The notes beneath the pieces are model-generated. The model did not search any database, was not told the origin of the DNA, and was given only the letters and a program-made list of their open reading frames with translations. The translations under genes and the position numbers were made by a program. A stretch of DNA of 50,839 nt from JACMJP01 sp046160675 (lineage in GTDB: Bacteria > Bacteroidota > Bacteroidia > Chitinophagales > BACL12), in contig JBJXHH010000053.1 of NCBI GenBank assembly GCA_046160675.1, positions 1 to 50,839 of the forward strand, written 5' to 3'. Of the stretch, positions 14,480 to 23,600 are shown piece after piece (within the stretch, counting starts at the first letter, position 1; each line of letters begins with the position of its first letter).

Positions 14480-16591
14480 ATGATTGAAATGCAGGTGAGC
14501 GGTATGCACTGTAGTAATTGCGCATTGAGCCTAACACGATTGCTTGAGCAGATGGGGTTTGAAGATGTTTTAGTAAATTTCGTAACAGGTGAAGTTCATT
14601 TTCATGCCCAGGGGAATATTAATACGGCAGGCATCATCAAGGGAATTGAGAACCTTGGCTACAAAGCTATTCTTGAAACTGATGTGAAGGCTACTGAACA
14701 GTCTGGAAAAAAATATTCGCCGCTTGAAATAAAACTTATTGTATGTGCAATCTTTACAACTCCCCTCCTGTTGAGTATGTTCCTCCCTTTTGAATTTTTG
14801 CATCTGGCTTTATTTCAGTTCCTTATTTGCCTTCCAGTTTATATTATCGGCTTCTTACACTTTGGTAAGAGCGCCTGGGGGTCAATCAGATCCGGTGTTT
14901 TGAACATGGATGTTCTCATTTTTACAGGCAGCAGTGCAGCGTTTGTTTACAGTATCATTGGTACTCTTTATCATCTCGGCATGCAATATAACTTTTATGA
15001 AACGGCAGCCACTATCATCACCTTAGTATTACTTGGTAATGTGATTGAATTGCGCAGTGTGAAAAAAACAACCTCATCCATAGATGCATTACAAAAATTG
15101 CAACCCGAAAAGGCAAAGAGGATAAAGTATGATTTTACAACTCTTACCGAACACACTGAAGAGGTGCCTGTGAAGAGTCTTCGTTTGCATGAAATAGTTG
15201 TAGTGAACACCGGAGATAAAATTCCACTTGACGGAATAATTCTTTCCGGCGAAGCTTACATTGATGAAAGCATGATTAGCGGTGAAAGCCTTCCGCAAAG
15301 AAAACAAAAAGAGGATTTAGTGACAGGAGGAACGATTGTGTTAGATGGAAACCTGCGCCTGAAAATATCTGCAACGGCTGAAAACTCTGTGTTGGCAGGC
15401 ATCATCAGCTTGGTAAAACAGGCGCAAATGCAAAAACCTCCTATTCAGAAATTAGCTGATAAAATTAGTGCATGGTTTGTTCCTTCGGTTTTACTCATCG
15501 CTGTAGTTACTTTTCTTATCAGTTATTTCCTTGTTGATATTTCAATGCAGCAAAGTATCTTGAATAGTATTGCCGTTCTGGTTATCTCCTGCCCTTGTGC
15601 CATGGGGCTTGCAACACCCACTGCTATAATGGTTGGAATTGGGCGATCAGCCCGAAATGGCATTCTTATCAAAGGTGGTTCCACCCTCGAAAGTTTTGCG
15701 AAAACAGAAGCCATCATATTTGACAAAACCGGAACTCTAACGACAGGTGAATTCTCAATTTTAGATTTCACCACATTTAAAGGGTATGATTCAGAGATTA
15801 AAAATTACATATACTACCTTGAAAAATACTCATCACACCCCATTGCAAAGTCACTTGTAAAAAATTTTCCTTCTGACCAACCCATCAAACTAAATACTGT
15901 AAAAGAAATAAAAGGCACAGGCATTACTGCAAAAGATGATGCGGGTAATACTTTCTGTATTGGTTCGGCGAAAATATCATCACAGAAGAATATCCCTGCA
16001 GGTTTTGATGTTTATTTTTTAAAAAATGATGATTTGCTCGCAGCTTTCAACATTGCAGATGAACTAAAACCGCATGCAAAAGAAACCATCCGGTATTTTC
16101 AATCAAAAAATATAGAAACTATTTTGCTAAGTGGCGATACTGAAAAGAAATGCAGGCTGATTGCACAACAAACAGGTATACAAAAATATTTTAGTGGCAA
16201 ATCCCCAGAAGAAAAATCAGAAATTCTCAAGCAATTAGCTACTACAAAAAATGTAACAATGGTAGGTGATGGCATAAATGATGCCCCCTCACTTGCAATG
16301 GCACATACAGGGGTTTCAATGAGTAATGCAACGCAGGTAGCGATGAATGCAGCGCAGGTTGTTTTGCTTAATGGCAATTTGCAAAGTCTGCAAAAGGCAC
16401 ATATGCTGGGAAGTATGACATTTGCAACGGTGAAACAAAATTTGTTTTGGGCTTTTTTTTATAATGTTTTTGCTATCCCGATAGCAGCTGTAGGTTTTCT
16501 TAATCCTATGATAGCCGCTTTCAGCATGGCATTTTCAGATGTAATTGTCATCGGAAATTCATTACGTTTGCAACTCAGAAAAATTCGCTGA
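14480..16591 (+). CDS. copA: Heavy-metal P1B-type ATPase, copper-transporter type
   Basis: Membrane pump of 703 residues. It has one N-terminal heavy-metal domain with GMHCSNC (CxxC near residues 11-14), paired helices, the actuator motif ISGESLP, the transmembrane metal site SCPCAMGLATP (Cys371 and Cys373), the phosphorylation motif FDKTGTLT (Asp415), SSHPIAKS (the HP motif of the nucleotide domain) and GDGINDAPSLAMAH. The last helix pair carries YN (FFYNVFAIP) and MAFSDVIVIGNSLRL. The classical Cu+ motif there is MxxSS; here the second Ser is Asp687, so metal preference may differ. The GTG at 14459 would add seven residues, but a -7 box sits immediately in front of it. The next gene begins 6 bases after the stop. 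Copper efflux or delivery to exported enzymes is the likely role. Confidence 0.9.
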   Translation: MIEMQVSGMHCSNCALSLTRLLEQMGFEDVLVNFVTGEVHFHAQGNINTAGIIKGIENLGYKAILETDVKATEQSGKKYSPLEIKLIVCAIFTTPLLLSMFLPFEFLHLALFQFLICLPVYIIGFLHFGKSAWGSIRSGVLNMDVLIFTGSSAAFVYSIIGTLYHLGMQYNFYETAATIITLVLLGNVIELRSVKKTTSSIDALQKLQPEKAKRIKYDFTTLTEHTEEVPVKSLRLHEIVVVNTGDKIPLDGIILSGEAYIDESMISGESLPQRKQKEDLVTGGTIVLDGNLRLKISATAENSVLAGIISLVKQAQMQKPPIQKLADKISAWFVPSVLLIAVVTFLISYFLVDISMQQSILNSIAVLVISCPCAMGLATPTAIMVGIGRSARNGILIKGGSTLESFAKTEAIIFDKTGTLTTGEFSILDFTTFKGYDSEIKNYIYYLEKYSSHPIAKSLVKNFPSDQPIKLNTVKEIKGTGITAKDDAGNTFCIGSAKISSQKNIPAGFDVYFLKNDDLLAAFNIADELKPHAKETIRYFQSKNIETILLSGDTEKKCRLIAQQTGIQKYFSGKSPEEKSEILKQLATTKNVTMVGDGINDAPSLAMAHTGVSMSNATQVAMNAAQVVLLNGNLQSLQKAHMLGSMTFATVKQNLFWAFFYNVFAIPIAAVGFLNPMIAAFSMAFSDVIVIGNSLRLQLRKIR

Positions 16592-16596
16592 ACTCT

Positions 16597-17892
16597 TTGC
16601 CACTCAATCCGATAAATACAACCTCTGCTTTCCAGTTTTTCCAGGTTGCGAGATATGCAGCCTTGCTCATCGGGAGTATTGTTCTTGCGAAGTCAGGCAT
16701 CAGCCAGCATGATATTGGTGTGTATGAAACTGTTCTCCTGTTAAGCGGGAGTTTATCTTTTTTCTGGATTAATGGCATACTTACAAATTTTTTACGCAGC
16801 TACTCAACCTCAGAAAACAAAAGGGAAATTCTTTCAAACACTGCCTATTTTATTTTTATTCTCACAGTACTTATCGTTATCATGGCAGCGGTTTTCAGAA
16901 CAGCACTGCAAAATTTTTTCTCTCTGGATGAAAGTTATTTCCAATTATTTCTTGTTTTCTTTTTTTTTAATAATATCGTTTTTTTAACTGAATACCTGCT
17001 GCTTGCAAAAGAAAAAACTCAGCTCATATTATTTCTTGGGATTTTTCACTTGCTTATTCAATCAGGATTTATAGCTGTTCCAGCATTTTTTTATCAGAAC
17101 CTTGAGTTTGTGATACTGGGCCTACTTGCCTTTGTAACCCTGAAATTCATAGTGTTTATGTTAGTCTTCATAGAATCGAGGCCAACTCCTTTAAACATAA
17201 AGCTAATCTGGAAAGAGTTATCAGTTGCAGCACCTCTTATTCTTAGTTTTTTTCTTGGCGGGATTTCAATTTATGTAGATGGGATTATCATTAATGCATA
17301 TTTTGATAAAACAACATTTGCCATATACCAATACGGGGCAAAAGAATTTCCTGTTACACTGCTCCTCGCAAATGCATTGAGTGTTGCATTAGTGAAAAAC
17401 ATCAGTTCAAATTTTCAAACGGGTGTACTTGAACTCAAACAACGATCTCTGAAGCTTATGCATATCCTGTTTCCGGTGTCAATCTTACTTGTTGCCACAA
17501 GTAAGTTTTTATACCCGCTTGTATTTAGCAATTCTTTTTCAGAAAGCTATTTGTATTTTAATATGTATTTACTGCTTATTATCCCAAGGTTGCTTTTTCC
17601 GCAAACTATTTTGAATGCGCTTGGCAAAAACAAGATTATCTTGTATGCAACCTCTGTTGAATTTATACTTAATATTGTTTTCAGCTTGTTATTACTTCGC
17701 CTGATAGGCCCTGTTGGAGTAGCTTTTGGAACGTTGCTCGCTTTTATAGTGGAAAGAATTATTCTTGTGTGGTCGGTGCAAAAAATAAATGTTCGCATGC
17801 AGGAATATATTCCATTAAAGCCGATGTTGTTGTACAGTTGTATTTTGATTGTTGTGTTTATTGTTTCACTTTACCTCAATTCGTTAACATGA
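16597..17892 (+). CDS. Polysaccharide flippase-like protein (MVF/Wzx type), TTG start
   Basis: A 431-residue membrane protein with about 12 hydrophobic helices. The first, FQFFQVARYAALLIGSIVLAK, is followed by GVYETVLLLSGSLSFFWINGIL, the arrangement seen in Wzx-type oligosaccharide flippases (GxYE near the first loop). APLILSFFLGGISIYVDGIIINAYFD and YQYGAKEFPVTLLLAN are further family-like segments. It would move lipid-linked sugars across the inner membrane. There is no ATG before residue 90; the only usual start upstream of the first helix is TTG at 16597, 6 bases after the ATPase stop. The gene therefore shares a transcript with the ATPase, and the following gene overlaps it by 4 bases. 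The glycan locus lies 7 kb away and has no flippase inside the window, so this could serve it. Family assignment is by topology. Confidence 0.75.
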   Translation: MPLNPINTTSAFQFFQVARYAALLIGSIVLAKSGISQHDIGVYETVLLLSGSLSFFWINGILTNFLRSYSTSENKREILSNTAYFIFILTVLIVIMAAVFRTALQNFFSLDESYFQLFLVFFFFNNIVFLTEYLLLAKEKTQLILFLGIFHLLIQSGFIAVPAFFYQNLEFVILGLLAFVTLKFIVFMLVFIESRPTPLNIKLIWKELSVAAPLILSFFLGGISIYVDGIIINAYFDKTTFAIYQYGAKEFPVTLLLANALSVALVKNISSNFQTGVLELKQRSLKLMHILFPVSILLVATSKFLYPLVFSNSFSESYLYFNMYLLLIIPRLLFPQTILNALGKNKIILYATSVEFILNIVFSLLLLRLIGPVGVAFGTLLAFIVERIILVWSVQKINVRMQEYIPLKPMLLYSCILIVVFIVSLYLNSLT

Positions 17893-19415
17893 CAAGTAGT
17901 ATTTTATCACTAAAAAATATTTTATACCTGCTACTATTGTATGTGGCACTGCTTGCATGTTGGGGTTACGAATACGGCTCGGGCGATCATGTTCAGATCA
18001 TTCCTATGTTACTGGCAGAAAAAGATAGCAGTTTGTATCAAAATGATTTTTATGTACAATCAACACAAACAGACAATATCACTGAAAGAACTTTTCAATT
18101 GTTACTACTAAAACTCTTTTTTGATGAGCAAGGTTGGTGGGTCTTTATCCTTCACAGTATTTTTTCTCTTTTATTGCTTTCAGCATTATGGCGAATTTCG
18201 AATTTTATCTTGCAAGATGAAAAACTGACTTGGATTGTTTTGCTGATCTTGTGTTTCCCCCTCATGTATCACAGCCTCGGAAGTGTTGAGCTGTACAATG
18301 CCGGCTTCACTCCTGGTGAAGCTTTTGCAGCTTGGGGAATTTATTATTGGTTACAAAGGAAATTAATTGCAGCTTATCTTTTTATCAGCCTCTCGGCTCT
18401 CCTGCATCCAATTATCGGATTACATATTTTCCTTCTTGTAACAGCTACTGAAATCTATTTGTTATTCTTTAACAAAAAATATGACACAAAACCACGAAAA
18501 CTTATTCTACCAGTACTCATGTTCTTATGTTCTGCCGGCATTTACATCTCCTTGTTAAAGATCAGGCTTAATGACACCGCAATTACAAATACTGATTTCT
18601 TCAACCTGTTTTTTTCTTTCCGCAATGCTCATCATTATATCCCTGATACTTTTTCAAATATTGATTGGCTTATTCATGCGCCCCTGTATTTATTAGCACC
18701 GGTAGTTTTTTTCAGAAGTAACAAATTTTTATTCTGCTTTTCGCTTCTTACAATAATCGGGTGCGTAATTTATTACATTGCAGTTGAGCAATTTCATTCA
18801 GTTCTTTTTGCATCACTACAATGGTTTAAAGCTACTATATGGCTTGAGTTTTTTTCTATAGTGGCGATTTTGCTTCTACTAAAAAAATACTTGTTTTTCA
18901 AAGGCCTTAGAAATCTTCTTTTATCCGCAACCCTTGTAGGCTGTGTACTTTGGGCGATTTTTGTGTTCCCCGGCATTTCAGTTATTAAAAACAGTACTGA
19001 TTATGAATTCCCTTTTTATACAAAAACAACTGCCGCCATTGACATCAGTCGTCAGGCGAAACTAAAAACGCCGAAAGATGCACTGTTTTTACAACCCTGT
19101 AGTTTCAGTGAGTTAAAGTTCTATGGGCAACGGGGTACGTATGTTGAGTTTAAAGCCCTAACTCATAAAAAATCTTTCCTGAAAGAATGGGGGGAACGAT
19201 TTGAAAAAGTTTACAACATACAAATTGAGGCAGGGAAGAATGGTTTTGAAGCTTGCAGGGCAAGTGATGCATATTTTAAAACCTTAACTGATGCTGATGT
19301 TGCAGAACTTAAAAGCGAAACAAACGCTGATCATTTAATTACATATGCATCTTGCAAGTTGAGCTTTCAGGTAATTGCCCAAAATGATATTTACGTTATT
19401 TATAATCTGGAATAA
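17889..19415 (+). CDS. Multi-spanning membrane protein, unknown function
   Basis: A 508-residue protein starting at the ATG at 17889, which overlaps the flippase stop (ATGA). The frame is open further upstream, but those codons are inside the flippase. About ten hydrophobic helices are followed by a soluble C-terminal domain of about 130 residues (from DYEFPFYTKTTAAID), probably outside the cytoplasm. Loop motifs include GYEYGSGDHVQIIPML near the first helix and ALLHPIIGLH. The layout (many helices, acidic first loop, soluble tail) recalls GT-C-fold glycosyltransferases, O-antigen polymerases or ligases, but I see no diagnostic residue set. Co-translation with a flippase suggests a role in surface glycans or lipids. 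I do not recognise the family. Confidence 0.7.
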   Translation: MTSSILSLKNILYLLLLYVALLACWGYEYGSGDHVQIIPMLLAEKDSSLYQNDFYVQSTQTDNITERTFQLLLLKLFFDEQGWWVFILHSIFSLLLLSALWRISNFILQDEKLTWIVLLILCFPLMYHSLGSVELYNAGFTPGEAFAAWGIYYWLQRKLIAAYLFISLSALLHPIIGLHIFLLVTATEIYLLFFNKKYDTKPRKLILPVLMFLCSAGIYISLLKIRLNDTAITNTDFFNLFFSFRNAHHYIPDTFSNIDWLIHAPLYLLAPVVFFRSNKFLFCFSLLTIIGCVIYYIAVEQFHSVLFASLQWFKATIWLEFFSIVAILLLLKKYLFFKGLRNLLLSATLVGCVLWAIFVFPGISVIKNSTDYEFPFYTKTTAAIDISRQAKLKTPKDALFLQPCSFSELKFYGQRGTYVEFKALTHKKSFLKEWGERFEKVYNIQIEAGKNGFEACRASDAYFKTLTDADVAELKSETNADHLITYASCKLSFQVIAQNDIYVIYNLE

Positions 19416-19426
19416 CTTAAGAAAAT

Positions 19427-20428
19427 TCAAAACTTGGGACACTGATAACTCCTGTTTTTCATGCGTTTAGATGCGCTGAATTTTTTATCAAGGATATAAA
19501 TGAAGTTAAGTTCCATTCCGCCTCTTCCATTACTGGCATTAGTGAGTGTGCTGGTGTTTATGTCATAACTCAATCCCATAAAATAATTATTATGATCAAA
19601 ACGGAGGCTGGCAATGACAGCATCTTTATTCCTGTACCAAATACCACCATATAAGGCTGTTTCTTTAGTTACAGTAACATGATTTATTTTGTACTTCAGG
19701 TAAGTACCTGCAATAAATTCTTTATGAGGGCCTTGTTCATTGTAGATGCCGCTTGGTAAAAGGTTAATATTCTCTGTTATAGGAAACTGAAATCCCGCCT
19801 GGAAGGAATACCGCTGTTCAAGCACATCACTTTCATCATCTAAAAAACTTTGGTTGGGTTCGTTAAAGTGGAATAGTGTTCCACCCATGAAAGCATATAT
19901 TTCATCACTCGGAATAAAATACCATGCACCGCCCACAGCTAGGTCAAGATAAGTGAAGTTATCTGCCACTGATGTTGCGTAGGGCTCAGGATCGAACGTA
20001 ACTACGTTGTTGTAATTAATTGAACGCCTGTTTACCCCTCCCTGGAAACCGAGTGTTAGGAAATGATTTCCATAACCGCTCAAAGCTTTGCTGTAAGAAA
20101 AATTAACTGCTGACTGCAAGGTTGTGAAATCAAGATCACCCGCCTGATCAGCAAGAAATTGAACTCCGGCACTTGCAAAATCTCCGTTCTTTAAAATCGC
20201 TACTGCACCATCAGCAGAAACCGCAAAGGTTCTGTACGGAGCCGCAAAAGACCATTGATCTCTATAGTTACCAATAATTCGCAGGTCACCGTTAAAAAGT
20301 CCGGTAAATGCGGGGTTGGTAACAACAGGTGAAGAATGAAATTGTGAAAAATGCCAATCCTGTGCGCTTGCAGGTTTTGAAATCTGCAGCACTATTATAA
20401 CAAGTAGTGTAAACGGATGAAGTTTCAT
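19427..20428 (-). CDS. PorP/SprF-family type IX secretion membrane protein
   Basis: A 333-residue outer-membrane beta-barrel protein. The signal peptide ends near PASAQD. The mature start, WHFSQFHSSPVVTNPAFTGLF, is the hallmark of the PorP/SprF family, followed by RIIGNYRDQWSF and alternating barrel strands; the protein ends with a basic tail. In gliding Bacteroidota each SprF-like protein helps secrete its own large adhesin with a type B C-terminal domain. Here the gene lies 248 bases downstream of exactly such a protein, on the same strand, as sprF lies behind sprB in Flavobacterium. Its stop faces the stop of the membrane-protein gene with an 11-base gap. It is very likely the dedicated exporter or anchor for the PKD protein. 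Confidence 0.93.
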   Translation of the reverse strand: MKLHPFTLLVIIVLQISKPASAQDWHFSQFHSSPVVTNPAFTGLFNGDLRIIGNYRDQWSFAAPYRTFAVSADGAVAILKNGDFASAGVQFLADQAGDLDFTTLQSAVNFSYSKALSGYGNHFLTLGFQGGVNRRSINYNNVVTFDPEPYATSVADNFTYLDLAVGGAWYFIPSDEIYAFMGGTLFHFNEPNQSFLDDESDVLEQRYSFQAGFQFPITENINLLPSGIYNEQGPHKEFIAGTYLKYKINHVTVTKETALYGGIWYRNKDAVIASLRFDHNNYFMGLSYDINTSTLTNASNGRGGMELNFIYILDKKFSASKRMKNRSYQCPKF

Positions 20429-20676
20429 TGCTCTATTTCAATAATCGAAAGTAGACATGGCTAATATGATAACTATAAACTAATCAATGGTTTTGTAACA
20501 ATAAAAATGTTCCGGGTAAAAAGAGATATCGCCTGCAACGCAATATTCTCAGGTGTTTTCAATTAAAAAAGGGGTAATTATTGTGCATTTAAAGTGACAT
20601 CTGTGGCAAAGTATTTATTTGAATAAAATTTAAGCATCGTTGTTTCTGTGACAGTAATGTTTTGGTTTTTTTTCAC

Positions 20677-23600
20677 CTATTTTACTAAGGTTATGTTTCC
20701 TTTCACTACTGCTTCTGTTCCATCTAAACATATCCCAACAAAGGTGTAAACATATACTCCGGGGTTACACAAAACCCCATTGTAAGTTCCATTCCAATGA
20801 TCATCAATATTTTCTGTATGAAACATGAGTTCCCCCCAACGATCATAAATATTGATATCTCTTACACCAATCACACCGCCTTCAAAACTAAACCTGAACA
20901 CATCATTTCGACCATCACCATTTGGTGTCATCAGGTTTGGAATGTAAAACAAAGTTTCATCACAGGTTAAAACTCTTACCAGCACAAAATCAATATCTGA
21001 ACAGCCAAGCACATCGGTTATTTCACAACTGTAAATTGTGTTACTTTCAGGTGTAACTATAACTGATTCGCAACCCGGACAACTTACTTCAGATTCCGGT
21101 TGCCATTCGTATGTTAGTGGCGGATCGCCACCAATTACCACACTGGTAAGTTCAACAGATTGCCCTTGAATGATTATGATCGTATCCTCTGGAATTTCAA
21201 CATCCGGAGGGACAGAAATTTTTATAACAGCATCCGCAGTATCATTTAAGCTTCCGCAACTTGCATAAATAGTGTACACAATATCATCAAATGCAGAAGA
21301 AACAGGGTTGGGTATATTGGGGTCACTGAGAAAATCAGGAGGTGACCAATAGTATGTAACATTATTTATGCTTACGTCAGTTATAAATTCTGCATAGAGT
21401 TGAATCTCATCACCAATACATAAATTCGTATCAGGACCAGCATTCAGAATAAGTTGATCAACAATGGTCACTAAAACACTTTCAAAAGTTGAACAATATC
21501 CATTACTTACTTCAACCATGTATAAAGTGGTGGAATCCGGAGTAGCTATTGGGTTTGCAGAATTTGTATCTGATAAGCCTGCTGATGGATTCCATGTATA
21601 ACTAATTCCTCCTGTTGCAGATAGCTGTACACTTTGCCCCGGACAAAGTGCAGTGTCCTGTGTAATGGTAACTACTGGGTAGGGCAAAACATTCACATCA
21701 AGAAACATAGTATCTGAACAACCGAATTCTGTAAACACAAACACTGAAGTGGTATAAAATCCTGTATCTGCATAGTAATGATCAAAAGTTGCCGAAGAAT
21801 CCAGAAATAGAAAACTATCACCCAGGTTCCAAGCCCAGTACACAATAGGATCAGCGCAAATTGAACTGTCAGAAAAAGTAACTGGTGAGCCGATACATGA
21901 TGTTGGATCAGGCACTGTATAATTTGCAGTAGGATTATTCCCAACCCATATACTATCTCCGTAAATTACATTCAGGCAAGAACTTGTATCTAGCAATAAT
22001 ACATCAGGTACAAAAACTCCCGCAGAATAATAAGTGTAAGGAATAGTAATTGTAGCAAGACTATCTGAATAAGTAATATCAAGACTTACTATGTCTCCAT
22101 TATCAAGAAATACTGTCATCGTATCGGTAGACGCTATATTTATATAAATTTCGAATTCCTGGCCAACACAAAGAGTATCATCACTAAATGTGATGGTTCC
22201 ATAAGGCCCCGGTACAATTACATATCCAACTTTAGATATTGTAGAACTACACCCGTTGCAATCTGTTACGGTTAATGTTACTGAATATTCCCCCGCTATG
22301 AGGTAAGGATACACTGGGTTGGGATCAACGGAAATACCGCCATCGCCAAACTCCCAAAGAAATTCACAAATACTATCTGTAACCACTGAGTTAAACTGAA
22401 TAAGTGAGTAGTTACAACTTGCCACCAGAACATTGATATCAAAATCTACAGCAACCGTATCAGCAAGTATGTAAGCGGGTTTAATAAGAGTATCAATACA
22501 CCCGTTTACATCAGTTACAACTAATATTACATCATAAGATCCAAGAGAAGTGTATGTATGTGAAGGTGCTTCTTCATCTGAAGTAGTTCCATCACCAAAA
22601 TCCCAGAAATAATCCAAACCGAAACCGATAGATTCTTCCGTGAAATAAACTAACTGGCCTACGCAGGGAATAGTGTCATCAACAGAAAATTCAGCTATAG
22701 GGTCGCCCGCTTTAATTGTATCAATAAAATCATCTATACAACCAAACTCATCAATTACAGTAAGTGTTACAAAAAAGTTGCTGTTTTCGTAAAACGTATG
22801 CTCCAGGGAAACTACATCAGCATAATTATAAAATGTATCAATGATCCCATCATCCCAGTTTATGATCCATGTTGTGATTTCCCCAAATTGTGATGATGAT
22901 GAATCTGTTAAACTGATGGTGAAAGGTACACAACCGCCATCATCTGGTACTGTGAACTCGGCGGTTACCTGGCTAACCCCAACTGTATCAGTGAAAGAAT
23001 CTACACACCCCCTGCTATCAGTTACAGTAAGAGTAACATAGTATTCACTGAAACTTGTATATGTATGTGAAGGGTCTTCTGTTGTTTCAATAGGGCTGCC
23101 ATCACCAAAATCCCATTCATACGTCAGGTTATCAGTTATAAAATCTGTTGACAGGTTTTCAAAAACAGCTACAAAAGGTGTGTCGCACCCGAAGGGTGGA
23201 TCAACTACAAAATCTGAAAACGGAACTTGTATATAAACAAATACTCCTGTTCCCTGGCATTCAGCTGTGGTAAGGCATTCATAGGTAATGACTACATGAT
23301 AAACTCCTGCTGAATCGTAGGTATGAATCGGGTCAGTACTCACACTATCAGTTGTTCCGTCACCGAAATCCCAGACCCACCCGCAACTCATGTTTGCAAG
23401 GGCTGTGTCAATATGAATCTGAACGGTATATGGATCAGCACATGTATAATCTACAGCCATTAGGCTATCAACAACATCCAGCACATGAATAGTAGTAGAA
23501 AATGTATCGGGGCATCCATAGCTCCAGGTGATAAAATCTACAGTATGATCACCAGAGGGCAATGCAATAACTGTGATGGAATCTACATCTGTTGTTATTA

